A DNA stretch of 64,000 nt from Sordaria brevicollis (GCA_033439795.1 JAUTDP010000012.1:124001-188000); one strand, 5' to 3'; shown: positions 48,801 through 61,500, counted from the first letter of the stretch. The notes: generated by a model from the letters alone, not told the origin. Numbers and translations are program-made.

Positions 48801-49142
48801 ATTGGTGAGAACCCTACTGCCAACGGAGTTCCTACGCCCGCCTTTCCCGGTTTCGACCAGTTCATGCTTACCCAGTTCCACACTGCGTGCTGGGAAGTCA
48901 TGCAAGACATCAATTTCAGGCCATATGCCGATGCTCAGACGCGGCAGATCCTGAACGAGATTACCGGTCTGGAGCAGACCGTTTACCTAAAGACGGGCGA
49001 GAAGTTCATCAACCACTGCCAGACGGTTACTTTCCCGGCCATCGGCATGGGTGCCGAGGACTTCTTGCGTGCGCTCACGAGTTCCACGGATCGCAAGGCC
49101 GCGATGACTTACTTGCAGCAGTTGCTCAAGAGCCGGCGATAG
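45835..49142 (+). CDS. los1: Exportin-T / tRNA exportin Los1
   Basis: Three exons, 45,835-45,846, 46,013-47,567 and 47,629-49,142, give 1026 residues. The first coding exon is only 12 nt (MDAQ), then a 166-bp intron (GTAAGG, branch GCTGAC, acceptor TGCAG); intron 2 is 61 bp (GTAAGA, branch GCTAAT, acceptor GATAG) and splits a Gly codon. The all-helical HEAT-repeat protein starts FEKAIEIAFDPRSSQALKNQ and contains the Xpo1-like region (MSWQDILAQWTN, IGKWVSWIDISLV) and LEIC-type C-terminal blocks (YMEICVRYHAFFE, RVRTRSWYLFLRFVKQLR) typical of exportin-T. It carries mature tRNA from nucleus to cytosol with RanGTP. Length is the family norm and no key region is missing. Confidence 0.96.
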
Positions 49143-50046
49143 AGTCGCATATGGGTCTGATGGTCCAAACCCGGAAACCTGGAGGGATGTTACTGTACGA
49201 TGACGAAGGGTGAATTACTAGGAGACGAGGATATCAAATGAGGATGCGGATGGATATAGAAGAAGACTGGGAAGGAGAGAATCAAGTGATGCTGATAGAC
49301 TGTGGAGGTACATTTTTGAGAATTTCGCATACACACATACCTACCTATACTTTTACCCCCTCAGAAGAGAAAAGTTGAATCATTTAAAAAGGCGTCAATC
49401 TCAGGCAGGAACTATATCCATATACAGTTGGTTTCTATTTGCTTCGGAGTGTGTCCATGGCTCGTTTTAGGATCATCTGTACATATAGAAAATACAGACG
49501 TCGTGAACTCGGACCAACACCACAGTCGCGGAACAAGATGCTGTTCGTTCCAAGAAATATCTATGAAGCAGCGATGTTGAAACAGAAACGTTATAATATG
49601 GTCTGATTTACTACCATCCCTTGATTTTGCGTGCTTCAAAGGAGTGAGCTTATGCTGAGCCCCTTCTTCCTATGACTCTTTCGAGCTTTTGTTCCTCTTT
49701 TCTTCTGCGTATTGTTTGCTCGTTTTTGCTTGGATAAAATATGTGTTGAAATTTAGCCATTTGTCCAGAAATGCTAATCACGGTTGTTCAAAAAGACTGA
49801 CAGAGCGAGTAGTTGGCGCAACGAACTCCTCCAAGAACGATCTATCATATATGTTTTGCATTGTAAATCCCTTTGTGTATTTGTACTTGGGAATGATGGT
49901 TCAGAAACACAGCTACTTGCGAGCAACCGTGCCTGTAGGGAACTCATGAGGTTATCTAGCTCGCATATTCTACTTCCACCACGAAGTCCATTCCGCCAGA
50001 GATACAGATTACTTGTATAATAAATTTCAGCAAGGTAACCAATAAA
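49143..50046. other. Intergenic region between los1 and tRNA-Arg
   Basis: los1 3' UTR and spacer; no gene supported. Confidence 0.6.
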
Positions 50047-50118
50047 GGTCCGCTGGCTCAATGGCAGAGCGTCTGACTACGAATCAGGAGGTTCCAGGTT
50101 CGACCCCTGGGTGGATCG
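50047..50118 (+). tRNA. tRNA-Arg (ACG)
   Basis: 72-nt cloverleaf without intron: acceptor GGTCCGC / GTGGATC fully paired with G-U wobbles, D-arm GCTC-AATGGCA-GAGC, anticodon arm TCTGA-CTACGAA-TCAGG with anticodon ACG, T-arm CCAGG-TTCGACC-CCTGG, discriminator G. Confidence 0.95.
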
Positions 50119-50122
50119 ATTC

Positions 50123-50129
50123 TTTTTTT
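50123..50129 (+). terminator. Pol III terminator of tRNA-Arg
   Basis: T7 run five bases after the tRNA 3' end. Confidence 0.8.
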
Positions 50130-50510
50130 CTTTTTACTCGGTTTTCTAACTTACATCTTTCAAACATTATTTTAGATAGTCTCCAAGGGTTGACGTAACG
50201 CATTTCCTTTGCCGTCTACACACATTTGTTCTATATCAGCCTGGTATTATCGTGCGTAGGTAGAGGTGAGGTAGTTGTTCCCGCATTTTTGGGAGGCTCA
50301 TGAAGCAATGTTGGAAGATGCTACCCTATCTGATTCCCCGCAGAATTGGCTGGCTTGCTGTTAGCAGCCATGCGCTCGGGATTAGCTTCGGGTATGTATA
50401 GGAATGGTGTGTGCCTGCTTCTGCTGCAAGCCTTCTCCCTCGCTTTCTATGTTCCATCCAACAAATTTCCATCACTCTTATTGCCAAATTTAATCCCCTC
50501 GCCGGCCATC

Positions 50511-52208
50511 ATGGATCCTACTTCCTTTCTCGATGCATACCGACACTATTCGAAATACGGCGACATAGTCTCTGTCGAGAACATGCTGCGATTTTGGAGA
50601 AACGCGATCGAGTTGAATGTAGACTTTGACATCATGCCCATCGACGTGCCGGGCGTGTTGTCGGAGGTCTTTAGCCAGGCTGTACGCCGTGGCCATGAAG
50701 CCGCTGTGCGGGTGATGCTTGACGCCGGTGTCGACGCGACACGTCCTGAAGCTGGCGATCCAGGCTACTCGCCTCTCCTAGCTGCCACAGAGGAAGGCTA
50801 CACTGACATGGCTCGCCTCCTCTGGAACGCAGTCGGCCCCCAGGGTCGCTTTTACCAGCCCAGTCGAAGACAACCGTCCAACGCCATGCCGAGCTGCCTT
50901 GTCGTTGCTGCGTTCAATGGCCACGCAGATCTGGTCGCTGAGTTCCTCGACCTTTTCGAAGGTTGGTCCTCCCTCGAGAAGGATCAAGCCCTCGTACAAG
51001 CGGCGGCCAACTGGCACGACAAAGTTGTCCTGGTCTTGCAAACCTGGTTTCTCTTCGAGTCTGATGTCATTCAGTGTGCTCTGGAGAGGGCGATCAACAT
51101 CGGCGGCCGCGACCACTGTAACGGGATAGCCGTGCAGAGGCGGGACAATCGGATCCCGCTGAGCCAGGACAACCAGATTCGCCTTGTTCGTCGACTCCTC
51201 GATGCCGGCGCAGACCCTAACCGGACATCTTCAACCATGCGGGGATTTCCCATTCACGAGTCCTACACCCGAATTGAAATCTTAAAGCTGCTTCTTGAAA
51301 GAGGTGCAGACCCTCATGCACAGGACGACCGTGGCGAAACCGTCCTTCACAGAGCCGCCGTTTGCTTCAACAAAAAACTCCCAGGTCGACATTTCCGGGA
51401 GCCGGTTAACAAAGAGGAGCACCTAGAGGTCCTCCAGACCCTTCTCCAACATGGCGCATCCCCCGACACACCTGATAACAAAGGAGTTACACCTCTGCAT
51501 CTGCTCGCCGACACCGGTACACCCAACACACTCCGTTTATGCCTTAAACATTGCGCCGATCCGTCCAGCGCTCTGCGTTTGCTCAACCAATTCGGTGAGT
51601 CACTTTTACACTACGCCGCTGCCGCAGGAAACCGAGACACCGTTGAGTATCTCCTGGATCAAGGTCTGGATGTCAACCAAGCAACCGCCAACAAGTGGAC
51701 GCCCTTGCTTTGCGTCCTGACGCCGGCAGATGACCACTACAAAGGACAAACCGCGGCCCGGATTGCGGTAGCCCGCCTCTTACTCGACCGCGGTGCCAGT
51801 GCCCGGGTAATCACGGATGAAGGATGGACTCCGCTACATGCCCTCGCCACCCTCCGGGACTTCGATAATCCTGAAGAGGAGAGAGTTGGGGTAGCAGCAT
51901 TCGCAAAGGAGCTGATAGGAAAAGGTACGCCCGTCGACGAGGAAGCTAGCCCGCTTCGGTACTGCTCGACCATGTTCTTCTCCTCGAACCTGTACGGCGC
52001 CTGGGGCCATCGAATGACTGAGGCCGTTTCCCGGCTGGCTGGTCGTTTTGGGGAGGGTCGTGTGCAGGCGTACGATGACTATGAGCTGACGCCACTTCAT
52101 TGGGCTTGTCGAACTGGCGCGATGGATATCTTTGATGTGCTAATGAGGCACTTCGCGAGGAAGGAACAGACTCAGCCGGTGGCTGACGAAGGTGAGGTAA
52201 ATAGGTAG
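50511..52208 (+). CDS. Ankyrin-repeat protein
   Basis: Intronless frame of 565 residues from the ATG at 50,511 (MDPTSFLDAYRHYSKYGD, good context ATCATGG). The frame stays open upstream with in-frame ATGs at 50,370 and 50,394, but that stretch reads as a hydrophobic run with no ankyrin character and is probably 5' UTR; a longer isoform is not excluded. About nine to ten ankyrin repeats are visible, e.g. RRLLDAGADPNRTS, LKLLLERGADPHAQDDRG, TLLQHGASPDTPDNKGVTPL, YLLDQGLDVNQATANKWTPL, LLLDRGASARVITDEGWTPL and a last one starting ELTPLHWACRTGAMDIFDVL. There is no F-box, kinase or NACHT domain, so the partner and role are unknown; ankyrin repeats bind proteins. Confidence 0.88.
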   Translation: MDPTSFLDAYRHYSKYGDIVSVENMLRFWRNAIELNVDFDIMPIDVPGVLSEVFSQAVRRGHEAAVRVMLDAGVDATRPEAGDPGYSPLLAATEEGYTDMARLLWNAVGPQGRFYQPSRRQPSNAMPSCLVVAAFNGHADLVAEFLDLFEGWSSLEKDQALVQAAANWHDKVVLVLQTWFLFESDVIQCALERAINIGGRDHCNGIAVQRRDNRIPLSQDNQIRLVRRLLDAGADPNRTSSTMRGFPIHESYTRIEILKLLLERGADPHAQDDRGETVLHRAAVCFNKKLPGRHFREPVNKEEHLEVLQTLLQHGASPDTPDNKGVTPLHLLADTGTPNTLRLCLKHCADPSSALRLLNQFGESLLHYAAAAGNRDTVEYLLDQGLDVNQATANKWTPLLCVLTPADDHYKGQTAARIAVARLLLDRGASARVITDEGWTPLHALATLRDFDNPEEERVGVAAFAKELIGKGTPVDEEASPLRYCSTMFFSSNLYGAWGHRMTEAVSRLAGRFGEGRVQAYDDYELTPLHWACRTGAMDIFDVLMRHFARKEQTQPVADEGEVNR

Positions 52209-52720
52209 GTGTCGTAGGGCTGAGGGAAATGTTGGTTACCGAGGTGCGTACTATGAGAGGTAGGTTTAGGTTTGCATATACACGCAGAGGGTAGGTATTG
52301 TGGTTAGGTACAGTATGTTCTCGTAAGTGTTGATGCTATCTGTTTGCTTTTGCCTTCGAGCTTGTTGTGTTGGTGACCATTTGAGGATTTCCTCCCGCTT
52401 GAATCGCTTGTCTTGGCAAGTACTATCATCACCAACTGACTTGCTAACCTGGAGTTTTTAATTGATCAACATGGTTATTCCTTATCAGGGTCCTACATTG
52501 AGTTCTTGATCTTCCATACATTCTATCCGCTAAAGGTTTACAAACCAGTGTAAAAACCTCGACAACTCTGTTGGGAGCTTTTTTTTGTTATTGTTGTTAT
52601 TTTTAACGTCTACTTCCGCTTCCCGTAGGGTATGAGACGTGCCACAGCAGCGTATCTATAGAGCTACATACACAAATAAGGAGAGAATCTATATATAGTA
52701 ACGCCCTAGAAAAACCTGAG
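52209..52720. other. Intergenic tail before AT-rich block C
   Basis: Balanced sequence, 3' flank of the ankyrin gene. Composition turns AT-rich with CpA/TpG depletion at about 52,700-52,740. Confidence 0.6.
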
Positions 52721-52729
52721 GGCAAATTA

Positions 52730-54020
52730 TATAATTTTACAATCCTACCCGGTTACGTACTACCCAATATATAAACGCGGCCTAATAATTTAATTAAATT
52801 CCTATAGGAGTATTTAGAGGGAGGGTTATAAGCCCCCCTATTCTTCTTTAAATTCCTCCGAATTCTCCTCCTCGTTAGAAAGTACCTTTAATACCCTTTC
52901 CCTCCGTTAAACCTTATATACCTCCTAATTTAATTAATCCCCTATAATAATTATATTTTTATTTACTTTATCCTTAATTACTACCCCCTTTTCCTTTAAA
53001 AAGGCGGAAAAATTATCCGCGTCCCTACTTTTACCTACGTATTTCTATTAAAAGGTTTAACGGGTATTACACTTCGTATAAATTTATAAAAAGAAATATA
53101 AAATTTATATCTTCGCTATAAAACTTTTTTTAAAAAACCCTTAACGTAAATATTAAATTCCTAAGTGTAATTATTTCCCTTAAAGAGAGGGGGGATATAA
53201 TATATCCCTTATAATAATAAAAAATATAATAGGGGGTTTTCTAATTACTATAAAAGTACTTTATTACTACGTTTTTGTATTTAAAACGCTTATAATAATC
53301 CCTAAAATTATTATAATTAGATTTTATGACTAAAAAGTAATATAAAATACTATAATCGAATTCGAATTCTTTATTAGGCTTTAATAAAGCTTTAAAATTA
53401 AAATTCTAATATAAAATAAGGGTATTTTCTAATTATTATATTTAGAAATCCTATTTTATTTTAACTTTAATTATACGTTTAAAATAAGCTAATGTAATTA
53501 TCCTAAAATTAATTACTTTATTTTCGGTAACCCTGAATTTTATTAATTTATAAATAATTTTATTACTTATAATCCTTATATAGCCGGGGATTTATTTTAC
53601 CTCTATTTTATTAGAGTAGAGCGCCATTATTTATTGGAATTTTTAAAAGGCCGATTATAATAATAATAAATGCGTATTATAAAAGCTTTATAATATTAAG
53701 GTATTATTAGAATAAATTATAATATTATTTGCGTAATTAAATAGAAGTGTTATAATTATAATTTTAAAATTGTATTTAATTCCCTCCACTTTTATATCGA
53801 AGGTTTCCGCTTATTCTAATTGGTTAAAGCCGTAATAAACCTCTTTATTCCCCCTAAAAATAATAAAACCGAAGCCGACGGATTTATTATTAGGCTCGTC
53901 CTCCGCTTTTAAATCCTTAATATAATCCTTTATATGAATTTATTTAATTAATATAAATTTATTAGTATATATTATTATTTTTAAAGGGGGGAATTAAAGG
54001 AATTATTCTACGAATTCCGT
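52730..54020 (-). pseudogene. 5'-truncated, RIP-degraded LINE with RNase H domain (Tad-like)
   Basis: On the minus strand, a frame at about 53,890-53,770 reads VGFGFIIFRGNKEVYYGF, then after one stop ETFDIKVEGI, the pattern of the RNase H domain of fungal Tad-type LINEs (GxG core, then AExFDAE with a catalytic acid). Downstream at about 53,602-53,540, IPGYIRI and NKIIYKLIKF correspond to the WIPGHxGI-GNExAD-LAK block, with His now Tyr. The reverse transcriptase expected above 54,020 is missing, so the copy is 5'-truncated. The 3' end lies near 52,730. Confidence 0.65.
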
Positions 54021-54029
54021 AATTGATAC

Positions 54030-54340
54030 CGGACACGTGTATTATATGTATAGTAGTATGGCTAGATGGGGAGGGCAGTTATATATTACTAACCCGACTA
54101 CTCGGTCTGGCATCGTGAGGCTTAATTAAATAAGGCTGTCACCTAATTGCGCGATTACGTCGCGCAAACCTAGGTATTAGGTCTAGATCCACCCGGAACT
54201 ACGGTAATAGGTCCGAGACGCGCTACGTATAAAGGCGCGCCTTCTAGGCGCGCCGCGGGCGCTCTTTTCTAATTTAAATTATTATTCTTTATTATAGCTT
54301 TAAAATAATATTGTATTTTCGAAGTAACTTTAGGTTATCC
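54030..54340 (+). repeat. Less-RIPped patch with promoter-like sequence, possible LTR or unique spacer
   Basis: GC-richer and still containing CpA and TpG, unlike both sides. It includes CGTATAAAGGCGCGCC at about 54,217-54,232, a TATA-like box followed by two GGCGCGCC-like palindromes. It may be the 5' LTR of the gag-like unit that follows; no second copy was found in the window. Confidence 0.35.
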
Positions 54341-57300
54341 GTATTAAATAGTAGTTATAATGAACGATTTAGTTCGATTAGATTAGACCCCGATTAGCGC
54401 CTTTTATTAGGATTTAATTAATTTACTTAAAATAGGTTCTTTAAGCTTTTAATTGTAAGACCCTATATTATAAGGCACTAACCCCGCGATTGTACAATAA
54501 TAACTCCTTAATTATTTTATTATTTATCCCCCCTTCCTTTTAATACTTTTAATTACTATATTAAACGCTTCTAATCTATATTAGCTTATTTACGTCGGCT
54601 CGTATCGATAAGAGTATTATAGTACTATAATACCCCGATCCGAATTCCTACGGGCTTCGATACGAAAGGTAACCCCGTTTGCCGGTTTCCGACCTTTAAA
54701 TGCACCTCCTCCTTATTTAAAATTCTTTATTTATTATTATCTTTACCGTTTATTGTACGATTGCGAATAGGTATATTTGAATAAAGGATTAATTTATATA
54801 ATAATAACGGTATAATTAATAAATTTAATATAGTTAATAACGTTAATACGGCGGATAATTTATTAAAACCTCCCTTGTATAAATTATATAATAAGATTTA
54901 ATTTCAATTTCGTTAATATTGTATAACCCGTTATACCGATTTCGATAGCCTAATTAATTACGATAATAATATTATTAGTAGAATTAAAATCCTAACCCGT
55001 ATTTTTAATATTAATATCCTTTTTATAAAATTAATTATTAGAATTATAAACCGTCCCCTATAAAATATAAAGGCGGCTTTTTATTAAGATAATACTACTT
55101 TTTATAATTTAATTACGGCTCTTTTTAACCGTTCTAACGATATTTATAAAATATTTCCGGTAAAATTAATTTTATTGCTACCCCTTTTAGTATCTTTATT
55201 AAATAAACCTACCCCGTAATTATTAGCCTTTTAATTATAAAAGAAAATATTAATTAAAAACGAATTACCGATTAAAATTATTTATATTCTATTAGGATAA
55301 ACCTTTGAATTTGGATTGCCCGTTCGGTTAACGCTTATCCTTATAATTATTATTAAAAAAGATATTTTAAAAGTTTTAAAGAAGGAATCCGTCTCCCTTT
55401 CTAAATTTAATAATATTGTAATTTTCGCTCGGAATATCTTTAGTAATAAACCTTCAACGAACGATATTTTACTTAATATACTTAATTTTAAAGAAGATAA
55501 TACCTCCTATTTCGAGCGTTATCTTATTTAAGATCGATTTATTATATATTAAATTCGTAATTTTATAATTTTAGGTCGTAATGAATATTATAATTATATA
55601 ATAGAGGATATGGTAACCTTATTTAAATCCGAATACGAGACCGAAAAGATTTTATTTAATTTTAAAAAACTTTAATTATTTAAACGGTTTGGAATAAATA
55701 TTAAAACTCTTTAATACGTTTTTAATTATACGGTTTTCGTAAATAATCGACTCTAGCGCGACGTTAATATATTTTAAACCTAAATTGAAGAATTTAACGT
55801 AAAATTCGAAATATTTGCCTATTATTTCGTAATACGTATAAAAAAAGTCGAGGCTAATTATATTAAAACGTAAATATATTTAGGCGTTATAAATACCCGT
55901 ATAAATACCTTTTAAAATAATTAAATAATTTTAAATAGAAAAGTAGGCTACTTTTAGTAAAATATAGCCTCTTTCCGTAATAAATTAAAATAATTTAACG
56001 ATTAGATTCTTTAATTTATAAATTATATATAAATATTTATTAAAAGTAAGGCCCTAAAAATGAATTTCCTGGGTTATTACCCCGATTCGGATAAGGATAT
56101 TTCTTTTCGTTTACTTATAAGGAAGCCGTTAAGTCCTCGCTTTATTACTCTTAAGCGCGTCTTTACGGAATATTATATTCTAATGGGCGTAAATATAATT
56201 GCGTTGAATATTACACTTAGTATAAAGGGCTCCGAATTTATTAAAGAATAGCGTTAATATAAGGTAGTAGCCGGTAAAATTATTATCGGCTTTTAGCCTA
56301 TAAAGCTATTACGCGATTTAAATATATATAAAGCCCCGAAACCGATTATCGAAGAGGTCGCGGAATCTTCTATTTATTTATTAGGATTAGTTTATACTTT
56401 TAGGGCCCCTATAACCGTTTCTACCTTCCTTTAAGGAACCGGTCTATTTATTAATGTTTTAATACTAATTTATAATTTAATTACGTCCTATATATTTAGA
56501 TTCTTATTTAATAACGCTAATTATTACTTTAATACTTTAAACCTTAATATACGTTACGCTAAATTAGCTTTATTGGGTAAGCCTATATTTAGCTTTAATA
56601 TTTTATAAAAATTAAAAGCGTATATAAAAAGGATTATATTAAAAGTTCGTAAGGATTTATAATAATAGTTAAATATAATTTAAATTAATATTATTACGGC
56701 CGTTATTAAAATATTACCGGGATTAATTATAACCCCCGTAAATACCTTTAAGCTTATTACCCCGCTTATTAAAATTTTTTTAAATACCCTCCCTAATAAT
56801 AATGGAAGTAGCGAGGATAGTACTCCCCCTAACGGTAATAAACGTTCTTTTATTAATAATTTTAATAATCCTAGTGGAGGCTTCCTCTTAACCGGCCTTA
56901 GTGGTAGCGGTAGCGGTTTTCCCCTTGGAAATTTTAGCGGCTATTATAGCCCTTACTGATTTCGCGAGGAAGTAAAAATTAAGAAAAAAAATATTAATTA
57001 TTTTAATACCTTTTAGACCGATTTCGATGATTTTAATATAATTTAAAACGGTAAGGATCTTATATTTATAAACGTTATTATATTTATTAATCGTATTTAG
57101 TTAATCTTAAAAAATTATTTTTTGGCCTAAATTAAAGTAAAAGCCTAATTTATTCGCTATTTCCCGGCCTTATTAAAGGGGGTAACCCTTTTATAATAGA
57201 ATAATTAATTTAAATTAAAATAATGGATCCGCTTCCGTAGTAGTAATATTTATAGTATATACGATACTTTATTCGCCCGCTTCCGTTTTAATTTTATTAT

Positions 57301-58255
57301 AATTATTCGTAAATTTAATTAAAGTATTATTTCCTTTAAGGACGTTGTAATTAATAAGAACGCCGTTTCAATATATATTATAAAGAAATTACGCTTCGTT
57401 CGCGCTATAAATATATTTTCTAAATTTGAGGATAATTAATATAGCGTAATTATATAAATTTAATTTAGTATAGATATTCGCGTTAAAACCCTATTAGGAC
57501 CCCTACGTAAAACCGGTTATTTTAATAATTAAATATTTATTATCGATGAAGTTCGTAAAATCTTCGTTTCTTATATAAAAGATAAATACCCTTACATCTA
57601 ATTATAATTTACTATTAAAGACGTCTTTTAATTTACGACTAGTAATATAATTAATTCGAACCGTCCTAATAATTATTATAATAATTTCCGCAATTATAAT
57701 AATTAACGTAATTATACCGGTAATCGTATTAATAATCGTTTTAATAATCGTTTTAATAATTATACCGATAACCGCTGTAATAATTATTCCTTTAACGACC
57801 GACGTAATAATCGTCCTAATATTAATTATACGAATAACCGTAATTAACGTAGCGAACGAACCTATTATATTGAAAATACCGAGGAGGTTACCGAAGTAAC
57901 TTAAGAGGAGGATTCGGACGGAGATAACGTTACTTTCGTTAAGGATATAATAAATAATTTAGGCGATAAAGAGGCCTATTATATATATAATAGTAAATTA
58001 ATTTATTATAAATATTTTAAGGAATTTAATTCCGTATACTTTAAGAATCGCTATATAAAGGGATATTAACCGCTTAAAGTAACCGAAAGGGAAGCTATTA
58101 AATTACTTTTTAGTATTTTTATCGTCCGAAGGATTTATAATTACTATTATACGGTTTACCTATCCCGGAACGCCGTTTTTAAATATATTAAAATATATTA
58201 ATATATTTTAATAGATATATACGTATTATAAATCGCCTATTTATAAGGGTATCGC
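54341..58255 (+). pseudogene. RIP-degraded gag-like unit, no reverse transcriptase seen
   Basis: Plus-strand coding remnants run through most of the 3.9 kb (open pieces at 55,316-55,531 and 56,060-56,251). They include a Gly/Ser-rich stretch near 56,870-56,960 and an Asn/Arg-rich repeated region at about 57,660-57,860. A finger-like piece follows at about 57,985-58,060 (KLIYYKYFKEF ... KNRYIKGY) where spacing suggests C-x2-C ... H-x3-C ligands now changed to Tyr. No Tyr-Asp-Asp or integrase motif is visible, so it is either a non-autonomous gag-only element or the 5' half of an element split by the next insertion. Confidence 0.45.
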
Positions 58256-58560
58256 TAGGAAGGCCTAGGGGGACCCGTACAACCAGGGCACAGTGGCCCA
58301 GGACGATGGATAAGATAGCGGATAAAATAAGGATAGTAGGATATAATATAGAGGAAAGGATTTCGGAATCTAGGCGCCGACCGTTCCGGACTTATAAGGA
58401 AACGTATAAATATAAAAGAGGATAATTCCTAATTAAAGACTTATATCTAACCAAACTAAAATCTTTCTCCCAGAATAGACCTACCTTATACGACCTACTC
58501 TCACCCTCTCGTACCTATAATTTTATAATTCTTTAACCTCTACAATTCTATTAACGAAGG
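58256..58560 (+). repeat. Second less-RIPped patch, probable 5' LTR/leader of the Ty3/gypsy unit
   Basis: GC rises abruptly at about 58,255 (GGCCTAGGGGGACCCGTACA, GTGGCCCAGG). A TATA-like stretch (CGTATAAATATAAAAGAGG) lies at about 58,409-58,427, then a pyrimidine-rich leader. The placement just before gag-pol remnants fits an LTR plus leader, but no direct-repeat mate is in the window. Confidence 0.45.
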
Positions 58561-61500
58561 CCGTAAATATAATTAATAAACGTAAAGAGAATTTACACGG
58601 AAAAAACGCTACTAGCTTTTACTATAAAAATAATATAAATTTAATATAAGAAATATATAATTACCTATATATTATTAATAATATAATTAAAAATCCCGCT
58701 AATAAAAAGGTTATTAATAAATACGGGGAAGACGATCGCGAAGCGGCATCCTACAAACCCGAAAATAATACCGCCCTAAAAGATCTTAGCGATAAATATA
58801 ATAATATTAATAATAATAAGCCGTAACCCGAATTTATATTACGTAAAAAGGTTGAAAGTAATTTTAAATAAGAAATTTAAATACGGTTTAAAGAATAATA
58901 TTTAATAAAGAATTTATATACCTTTAACCGTTATTATTTTAAAAGCCCTTATTAACGGAGGGAATACCGTATCGATAAAGCGGAATAATAATTATAATCG
59001 GAATTTTATTGGGGTAAAAGCCCTCTAAAATTTAATCGGCGTAGCCGTTCCCTATTTATATATAACTATTTATTAAACGAATATTTTTAATTTTATTTTC
59101 GTTTTTACTCCCGTTCCCATTCCTAATTTCGTACCTATTCCTACTCTTAAACCCGTTCCCGCTCCCTATTTACCTAATTTAATTAATTTAATTACTCTAA
59201 TAATTTCTCCCCTATATAAGAGCGTTATAAATAGCGAGCATCCTACGAATATAAGCGTATAAAACGGCGCAAATATTAAAAATTCGTAAAGATAATACTA
59301 TAATTCCTATAAATATTATTATAATTTATATAAAAAACCGTAGGTTAAGGAAATAAAGAATTTTATTTATATCCCTTTACGTATAACGTTTATAAATTAA
59401 CGACGAATAATATAAACGCCGAAATCGAAAATTAGATCGATAGTATTAAAAATAATAATTAAATTCGTAAAAATATTAATATTTATTAACTTATTTAATA
59501 AGCCCTTTCGAAAGCTAATAATTCTATAGTTATTTCGTAACGTATATATTCCGTTACTTTCTTCGATAATAAAGGTTAGAAGCGACTTACAATATAAGAA
59601 GAATTTTTAAAATTTATTTATAAAGAATATATTACCCCCGAAATTTACAAATTCGATATTAAAAAATAATTATTCTTTATATATTAAAGCGATAATAAGG
59701 ACTTATAAAAATTGTAAGACCGATATTAATATAATTATTAATAATTTAATAAGAACGTCGTTGCGGATAAATAATTAATATACAATTTCTTCTTTTAATT
59801 AAAAAAGGACGTACGCAATTATTTCCGTACGTATTAAATCCCTATTAATAATCCGGTAAAAATTGCTTCGAAAGTAATAAATTAATAGACCGAATTTAAA
59901 AATAAAAAATAAACCCCGAAGGACAAAATAAGTAAAAATTATTACAACGAATAGTCCTCGCACTATAAAAGGTCTTCGAATAACGAACGTTCTAATTATA
60001 ATAAAAATTATAATTAAAATTATAACCGGGATTATAATTGAAATCGTAATTCCGGAGGGCGTAAAAGCTATAAAAGAGACTAATCCCCTAATAAATAGAA
60101 TAAGGGTAGTAACGAATCTAATTTAAATTATTATAATTATAAAAATAAGGGATATTATATTCGTAATTATACGAAGTATAAAAAAATAAGTAATTAAAAC
60201 CGGCCGAGAGAAAAGGCTATTATTTAAAATATAGTTACCGAATAAAATATTAAACGTAATAACGATAAAGAAAATAATTATATTTCGGATACCGAAAAGT
60301 CGATAAAAGGTTAAACCTTATAGAAGAACCATCGTTCAACGGGGTTAGCGGTTTTAAAACGGCCGGAAGAAATAAACTAAATAAGATTTTTATAATATTA
60401 ATTACGCTAAGGGGTCGCCGATTAAAAAAATATATAAATTTAGATTTAAAAATAAAGGTTAATATTGTATATAAGAATTTCGCGAAGAAGTATAAATTAA
60501 AGAAAATAAAAACTAATATTTTATTTATTTTAATAAGTGCGAATAATAAAGAAATACGTTACTATAGAATATACGAATTAACGTTTATTTTAAAAGATTA
60601 AAAGGGTTAGGAAAGAGAATTTATTTAATTATTCTACGCAATTCGAAGAAATAATTAAATACTACTATTATTATTATTTATATTAAGTATAGGTTTTAAA
60701 AGTATTATTATATATATTAGTAAGAACGAATTTAAATTCGAAAGGGTACCCTTTATTAATATTATAATTTTCGTGTATAAAGTAGTATATAATAACCGAA
60801 CCTATATTATTAATTTAATTTTAATATATAATTTATTAAAACCGGACTTTAAAAACGTAAACGAAGATAAAAAACCGCCCGAAAATATAGCGGATAATAT
60901 TCTCCTAGCGTTAAAAGGGTTTAAAAATATATTTTTTAAAGAAAAAGTTAAAGCGTTATTATAATTACCGGACGCTAAATATAAAATCGTCCTTAAAGAA
61001 GGGGAAGAAGTATTGAATATCTCTATTTACTTTCTATTTATTATATAATTAAAAACGCTATATAAATATTTAGAAGAAAATTTACGGATTAGCCGTATCT
61101 ATTACTCTTAAAACTCTATCGGAGTACCGATTTTATTTATATTTAAAAAAGACGGTATATTATAATTATATATTAATTACCGGGGATTAAATAAAATTAC
61201 TATTAAAAATCGATATTTATTACTATTAATTAGCGAATTAATAAACCGAATAGTCGACGCCAAAATATTTTCTAAAGTTAATTTACGCAAAGCGTATTAT
61301 CGGATCCGAATTAAAAAAAGGGATTAGTAGAAAATTATTTTTAAAACGTAATATAATTACTTCGAATATATAATAATATTATTCGGGCTTATAAACGTAC
61401 CCACTATATTCTAAATATATATATATAAAGCATTCGTAAGATTTATCGACCGTATTTATATAATATATTTTAACGATATTTTAATTTATTCGAATTTTAA

